A model generated the notes under the pieces. It saw nothing but the letters and a program-made list of their open reading frames with translations, had not been told where the DNA came from and made no database searches. Made by a program: the position numbers and the translations under genes. A DNA stretch of 64,000 nt from Bin55 sp965203735. Its GTDB lineage: Bacteria > Pseudomonadota > Gammaproteobacteria > Pseudomonadales > Azotimanducaceae. Of the stretch, positions 60,701 through 64,000 are shown one piece after another; positions within the stretch are counted from its first letter, which is position 1, and every line of letters begins with the position of its first letter. The stretch is taken from assembly GCA_965203735.1 (NCBI GenBank), contig OZ241909.1, positions 1 through 64,000 on the forward strand, in the 5' to 3' direction.

Positions 60701-61679
60701 AGATGTTGATCGCACTGAAATTGTTGTAGTCGTCAACATCAACTTCTAGCAGTCCCACCAAACGAAAATCGAACTGCAGTCCACTGTTTTCAGCAATCGA
60801 ATTCGTCGTTTCAAAAATGTGGGTGATCCGTGGGTAGGGATCGTCGCCGTGGAACTCGGCAAATCCTCGACTATACATCGCCAAGACATCGATCGTAGCG
60901 CCTTCAGGCACCGATCCAGAATCCTGCGGATCCGTTCCTTGTCTCTCTTCGTTTAGATCACTGACTCCGTCTTCGTCGGAATCGAGGAGGTAATTGAGTT
61001 CAATCGTCGAGAAGGGTTCCTTGATCAGTACTGCATCTTGTGTCAGGACGGTGTCCTGATAGCCACCCGAGCGATTCCAATTGCGATACAAGACTATTTG
61101 GAGGTACTGTTCGCCATCCAAATCACTTCTCGTATCGATTCCCGGAGCGAATTCGCCGTAGTACGTCTTGATTTCGGTGGTGCCATCTTCCGGTTCCAGT
61201 TCTTCCTCCGGGATGTCTCCGATGCCGGGTACCAATTCTTCGACCAAGACGTTACCGATATAGGTTCGTGAACCATCCTCTCTGTTTTCACGTGCAAAAA
61301 CGTCAAACCTCAGACGCTCTGTGTCGAGCCCTCTAAAACTTCGGAATCCTGCCGTGATGGCCAATTGTCCGTCGTCGGTTCGCTCGAAGGTACACGGACA
61401 TTCGATGTAAATCCGATTGCCGTTTGCGAACACTGTTGCGCAAGAAATCGCAATGATCAGAGTGATCGCACACTGAATCACAGAACCCCAAGAGTGCACG
61501 CTTCGTCGCACTCCAACGGACCTGCTCTTCGGCAAGCCGTCGACACGACGAGCAGTCGTTCTACTCGTATTCAACTCACTTCTCCTGCCGCCCCTGACAT
61601 GGGCGGGAAAACCACCAAAATTTGCCAATAAGTATAGACCCAATCGCGTGGATTTTGTTCGAACAAGCGATGCAAACAT
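57705..61679 (-). CDS. Secreted metzincin metalloprotease with thrombospondin type 3 repeats and an FG-GAP propeller
   Basis: 1324 residues from the ATG at 61679. A GTG at 61511 may be the true start: it gives a cleaner signal peptide (MRRSVHSWGSVIQCA..., ending VFANG). Zinc site HEIGHILGLGH begins at His392, with a Met-turn YTIMSY downstream, as in reprolysin-like metzincins. A first calcium-type TSP3 unit (DSDEDGVSDLNE) lies near residue 230. About residues 483-640 are a TSP3 array (DTDGDGxGDNxD...). Then seven FG-GAP-type units (GDIDGDGELE, GDINGDGQPE, GDADGNGQDD, GDYDADGVPE, GDLNGDGHTD, ADTDGDGQNE, GDLNGDGGSD) that probably make a beta-propeller. A second TSP3 array ends the protein. Confidence 0.85.
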   Translation of the reverse strand: MFASLVRTKSTRLGLYLLANFGGFPAHVRGGRRSELNTSRTTARRVDGLPKSRSVGVRRSVHSWGSVIQCAITLIIAISCATVFANGNRIYIECPCTFERTDDGQLAITAGFRSFRGLDTERLRFDVFARENREDGSRTYIGNVLVEELVPGIGDIPEEELEPEDGTTEIKTYYGEFAPGIDTRSDLDGEQYLQIVLYRNWNRSGGYQDTVLTQDAVLIKEPFSTIELNYLLDSDEDGVSDLNEERQGTDPQDSGSVPEGATIDVLAMYSRGFAEFHGDDPYPRITHIFETTNSIAENSGLQFDFRLVGLLEVDVDDYNNFSAINIYDMKGEGDRHGADIGVVFKGASDAPQFICGYTYITGWGMRGFMPIADDRLYTAYVLTGCSTDTMAHEIGHILGLGHSEYQNEIGSWRWARGHAVAGEFYTIMSYAGLGGSKSTVFSNPDLEACYTFACGVEEGDALGANAVKAINAVQWQFEDIRPSFPDTDGDGFVDPVDAVPDDATEWLDTDGDGIGNSTDTDDDGDGIADAFDAFPLDADEFLDTDEDGVGNNEDVFPLDPDEQYDSDGDGVGDNGDPFPFDPSEWEDTDGDGVGDNTDLFPEDPDEAYDTDGDGVGNNADTDDDNDGTEDTLDAYPLDATKTEMASWQLVGENTGDWTGNSIGPIGDIDGDGELEFFISAMLWDRGELSTAGIVYVVSHADLAALDKEDGTSDRVIELANVSQGSNSWVIMGANEDALLGWSPTTGDINGDGQPEFLIGALGATHTVDDAEIESGSAYVLFTDEFSMMDEADGVVDRRIGIENFDAGTRSLQIVGSYQDASVGTGISAGDADGNGQDDLLIGAAGLFDNSGAAYLVWDSLLNADEDSEESFNQVVNVDEAVANGDIVAIYGEVGDDIGSAVSLEGDYDADGVPEFTVAGRNYGNENSGAIFILPISQLKVADAGDGSRDGKIDPANVQTTPGTWTIDGHPLSSFGLTFIADGDLNGDGHTDMLVRHEDLIWGGYLISGAQLEAADLEDYSADQRIEMNNTRRQPDSWLIYGVNSTWSCCSPWTLAADTDGDGQNELLWGGNNWETVGAGGAVLATPEQLEETSNAQRQLLNDPDNNFEAYVIGWHPILMGVATFSVIRGNEMVDGSGLSIASFGDLNGDGGSDIGIGAPLTGHSELSPGYVYIVYSDEIDPLDKVDLDNGGDSDGYVYLNNVTGDQDEDGVPNTVDRDDDGDGRRDEIDTFPLLESELEDFDSDGWGDNFDAFFNDPTEWFDSDEDGVGNNDDEDDDADGIADEEDEFPRDTDNDGVINRFDDDDDGDGVLDEDDADPYDPEVS
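57720..58060 (-). repeat. Coding tandem repeats, C-terminal TSP3 array
   Basis: Repeating GAC/GAT-rich codons encode DxDxDG units of the thrombospondin type 3 kind (DRDDDGDGRRDE, DSDGWGDNFDAF, DSDEDGVGNND, DDDADGIADEEDE, DTDNDGVINRFDDDDDG). Each unit is expected to bind calcium. The DNA shows long CGTCGTCGTC runs on the plus strand, which also explain Ser-rich shadow frames there. Confidence 0.85.
59790..60230 (-). repeat. Coding tandem repeats, N-terminal TSP3 array
   Basis: About nine consecutive DTDGDGxGDNxDxFPxDPxE-type units, near-identical at the DNA level in places, between the metalloprotease domain and the FG-GAP region. The repeat count could vary by recombination between copies. 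Confidence 0.85.
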
Positions 61680-61800
61680 TGCTCAAATAGGCACGCCCAA
61701 GTAACGCGTAAGTCACCTGCATGCGCTGTCCGTTCGTGCTAGGGTTCAAACACCGCGTCGATTACAACCTTGCAGTCGACAAATGGCTGGGTTGAGGCGT

Positions 61801-62913
61801 CTATTGCGCAACTTGCTCCGCGACGAATTCCTTCATGCCATCCCATTCGCTCCAGTGATCGCACAATTTCTCAATTGCAACTTCCCACGGGTTGTATCCA
61901 TCAGGATAGTCGAGAAATTCACCGTTCCAACCGCGATCAGGATGATCGCTGTCACCTAGTACGGTTGCTCCTCCGGGACGATGCCGACGCAACCTAAAGT
62001 AAACGTTCATTCTTGGCTCATGGCCCAATCTATTTGAAGTACCGCAATGAGGAATGGCGTGAAGCGTTATAACCGCATCTCCCTCGTCCAAGAGTATCGG
62101 AGTCGGTTTCAACCACTTCGTACCATCCGGAGTCGTCTCCGAGCCTTCTGAGAATTGATCTCGAATCGTTTGCGGCAAGTGGTTCATTGTCACACCGCTC
62201 TCTCCGATGGGACGCAGCCTAGGCCATCCTTCACCTTCCGGTCCAACAACTCCGCCGCTATCCCGCTGCATCCGAAAGAAATCCTCCACCGCATGGTGTG
62301 CTCCTCGTAGTACTGCAAGGTTGCCTCTTCCAAATTCGGTTTGATCGTTCAGAGCGACTCCGACGAATGCCGTGAAACTCCCTATGGATAGTTTGCACGC
62401 AGGATCTTGAAACAATGGAGTGTTGTTGCCGCCGCGATTGGCGGCGTCACCAGTTCCAAAGTGTTCAGTTCGAGGTGATTGCCAATTATCGACCTCGTTT
62501 TGGTTTCTAGGGACTCTCCCTGCCCACTGTCCATCGAGATGCGGCACGAAGCCGAAATTCGGAATTTCCGTACCTGGAACACCATAGGATGTGATAGTTT
62601 CCGATGCGTCAAACGGGTGAAGCGCAGTGGGCATTGCTTTGACAGGAGGGTCAAATTCGCCCATTGTGTTTCTCAGCAGATCACCCAAACTAGTCTCATT
62701 GACGAGAGCTGGAAGCTCCGGAGCGACTGAAAGGTCCTTGTAATGCCGTCGGAGACTTCCTTCGCGTCCAATCATCACGTGGATACGTCTCTTAGCGGAT
62801 CGGGTCAGTTCACGAGGGACGATATCCCGAAGTACGATAAAACCGTCGTTGTAGAAGTCTCGTTTCTGATCTAGAGTTAGTTCGGTGGGGGTGTTCACGA
62901 GGTGGACGCGCAA
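61801..62913 (-). CDS. Phytanoyl-CoA dioxygenase (PhyH) family protein
   Basis: 370 residues, Fe(II)/2-oxoglutarate oxygenase fold. N-terminal TLDQKRDFYNDGFIVLRDIVP is typical of PhyH proteins. Iron ligands: His125 and Asp127 in FVPHLDGQW, and His289 in HAIPHCGTSN; a following Arg in MNVYFRLRRHRP could bind 2-oxoglutarate. Substrate unknown; bacterial members hydroxylate diverse small molecules. TTG start at 62913 (a GTG at 62898 is possible). No biosynthetic neighbours hint at the substrate. Confidence 0.87.
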   Translation of the reverse strand: MRVHLVNTPTELTLDQKRDFYNDGFIVLRDIVPRELTRSAKRRIHVMIGREGSLRRHYKDLSVAPELPALVNETSLGDLLRNTMGEFDPPVKAMPTALHPFDASETITSYGVPGTEIPNFGFVPHLDGQWAGRVPRNQNEVDNWQSPRTEHFGTGDAANRGGNNTPLFQDPACKLSIGSFTAFVGVALNDQTEFGRGNLAVLRGAHHAVEDFFRMQRDSGGVVGPEGEGWPRLRPIGESGVTMNHLPQTIRDQFSEGSETTPDGTKWLKPTPILLDEGDAVITLHAIPHCGTSNRLGHEPRMNVYFRLRRHRPGGATVLGDSDHPDRGWNGEFLDYPDGYNPWEVAIEKLCDHWSEWDGMKEFVAEQVAQ

Positions 62914-62989
62914 TTGGTATTGAGTTGAATTGTATATTCTGACGGTGCCTTATATGTTAGAAGTATTCCGAAGGGCTGTTTTGGTCGTG

Positions 62990-63007
62990 ACTTGTGTGCC
63001 CACAAGT
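62990..63007 (-). terminator. Perfect hairpin after the Fic gene
   Basis: ACTTGTG-(4)-CACAAGT, a 7-bp perfect stem 38 bases after the Fic stop. No T run follows on the minus strand; possible weak or Rho-assisted terminator. The remaining part of the 131-base gap holds AT-rich sequence that may contain the promoter of the dioxygenase gene. Confidence 0.35.
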
Positions 63008-63044
63008 AGCCTTTCTGTCGACTTGCTCCCAGAGAACATCACCA

Positions 63045-64000
63045 TCAAAAAGAGCGCTGAACTCTCACAGAAGGTCTGGAAAGAGTCGCTCGCGCTGTTA
63101 ATGGTTGGGCTTCAAGAAAAACCGCCGGTAACTCTACCTTGTTGGAGTACACCTTTCTTCTCGAATCCCAATTGCGATAGACTTCAGCGCTTACCCCAAT
63201 AGCTCGTGCTGAAACCTCGGTGATATTTCTACACTCCTCAATCACTAAAGCCTTTAAGTGGTTCTGATCGTTGGAATCTAGGTGGCGAATACTCTTGATC
63301 CAAGACTCCAGCTCTTCCAAAGGGTCAATGGGATCCTCTGTGATCATTTGACGAATCGATGCTTCTATTTCACTACGAAAGCGAAGTGAAAGTTGAGAGG
63401 GCGATGTCATTCGCTCCCGGTCTCTATGAAACTGATAAGAGGACTGCAAATAGGTTGAGAGGAAGACGTCGCGAATCAACTCCGTTCGATTAAGCTCGTA
63501 TACGCCTAGCATCCCATTAATGTAAGCTGGCTCAGGCGTGCCTAGAAACGATAGCGGACACAGTCCAGACCGAATTAGGGGCAAGTTGGCTAGTATCCGC
63601 GCTGTTCTTTTGTTTCCATCAACAAAAGGCTGCAAATAAGAGAGATGCACTAGAACAAACAGAGATTGCTCAAAAGGATCTCTAATCTCCCTGCACTTTT
63701 CAAGAATCTCAGATAACGTCTCATGAAGATCTTCAAAGTTACTCTCCGGTACGTAGGACGAACCTTCAATTTTCACTTCCAATCGACGCAATTGGCCGAC
63801 GTTGTTTGGGTCTATCAGCAAGTTTTTGGTAAGTTGCGCATGCACGTCACAAACAGTCGTAAGGTTGAAGTCCGTCGGACTCAATCCTTCTCCTAATACG
63901 ACGCCTCGCAACAACATTTCTATGGCGTCCTTATGATTCAGAATGATGACCACATGGGTTCGATCTTGGCTACTCATATCCTGATCGAGTTCTAGTACAA
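63045..64000 (-). CDS. Fic-domain protein with Gln in place of the catalytic His (5' end outside window)
   Basis: At least 310 residues. The Fic core motif reads LQPFVDGNKRTAR instead of HPFxDGNGRxxR; the CAG codon for Gln is at 63630-63632. The rest fits a known Fic subfamily, with LLIDPNNVGQLR upstream and LANLPLIRSGLCPLSFLG plus GVYELNRTELIRDVF downstream. Fic enzymes usually AMPylate or otherwise modify target hydroxyls, using the His as base. An ATG exists at 63977, but the frame stays open to the window edge (VLELDQD before it), so the N-terminus is probably cut off. The C-terminal about 110 residues look helical and may include a winged-helix-like part. Confidence 0.85.
   Translation of the reverse strand, partial: VLELDQDMSSQDRTHVVIILNHKDAIEMLLRGVVLGEGLSPTDFNLTTVCDVHAQLTKNLLIDPNNVGQLRRLEVKIEGSSYVPESNFEDLHETLSEILEKCREIRDPFEQSLFVLVHLSYLQPFVDGNKRTARILANLPLIRSGLCPLSFLGTPEPAYINGMLGVYELNRTELIRDVFLSTYLQSSYQFHRDRERMTSPSQLSLRFRSEIEASIRQMITEDPIDPLEELESWIKSIRHLDSNDQNHLKALVIEECRNITEVSARAIGVSAEVYRNWDSRRKVYSNKVELPAVFLEAQPLTARATLSRPSVRVQRSF

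Noticed and set aside
1..64000. CRISPR arrays, insertion sequences, rRNA or tRNA genes
   Set aside because: No spaced identical repeats, transposase-like frames, terminal inverted repeats or cloverleaf-like sequences were seen.

Overview
This 64 kb window is chromosomal DNA of a Gram-negative bacterium, almost certainly a gammaproteobacterium. The evidence is gene content and order: lipid A genes (lpxD, fabZ, lpxB), bamA, skp, kdsA, a type II secretion secretin, and a long run of housekeeping genes in the order I know from Pseudomonas (mutS-fdxA ... nlpD-pcm-truD-ftsB-eno-kdsA-pyrG-tilS-dnaE-rnhB-lpxB-fabZ-lpxD-skp-bamA-rseP-cdsA-uppS-frr-pyrH-tsf-rpsB / map-glnD-dapC). By eye the base composition is close to balanced. 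I cannot name a genus. I see no tRNA, rRNA, CRISPR array or insertion sequence.

Layout. 1-1.7 kb: the 3' part of mutS, then fdxA. 1.7-6.7 kb: accessory genes where rpoS would be expected: a giant ABC-2-type permease fused to a large periplasmic part, then a ribbon-helix-helix regulator overlapping a C5-methyltransferase homologue whose catalytic Cys is Ser. 6.8-31.9 kb: one long block on the minus strand with very tight spacing, covering cell-envelope, DNA replication, CTP, Kdo, isoprenoid-lipid, phospholipid and translation genes. 32.2-36.8 kb: map, glnD and a dapC broken by one base, on the plus strand. 37.1-38.7 kb: a two-gene ImmA/IrrE plus PIN (DUF4411) module, probably toxin-antitoxin. 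38.9-46.0 kb: dapE, gspN, gspC, gspD, plsB on the plus strand. 46.0-53.6 kb: rsmJ, tsaB, divergent moeA, adk, relA, recO, era, rnc. 53.8-64 kb: a metal-efflux permease, two large secreted proteases, a phytanoyl-CoA-type dioxygenase and a Fic protein cut by the window edge.

How it fits together. The long minus-strand block makes and exports envelope precursors: UppS makes undecaprenyl diphosphate, the DUF368/PopT protein recycles its carrier phosphate, LpxD and LpxB make lipid A, KdsA makes Kdo, and BamA and Skp deliver outer-membrane proteins. GspC/D/N form part of a type II secretion system that could export the two signal-peptide proteases at 55-62 kb; that link is an inference.

Most notable points: (1) every gene of the MEP isoprenoid pathway expected in this block (dxr, ispD, ispF) is absent although the neighbours are colinear; lpxA, accA, surE and rpoS are also absent at their usual places. 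(2) The methyltransferase homologue has lost its nucleophile and is paired with a DNA-binding protein preceded by phased direct repeats. (3) dapC carries a one-base shift in a C run. (4) The Fic protein has Gln where the catalytic His should be. (5) A 1324-residue metzincin carries thrombospondin type 3 arrays on both sides of a putative seven-bladed FG-GAP propeller.
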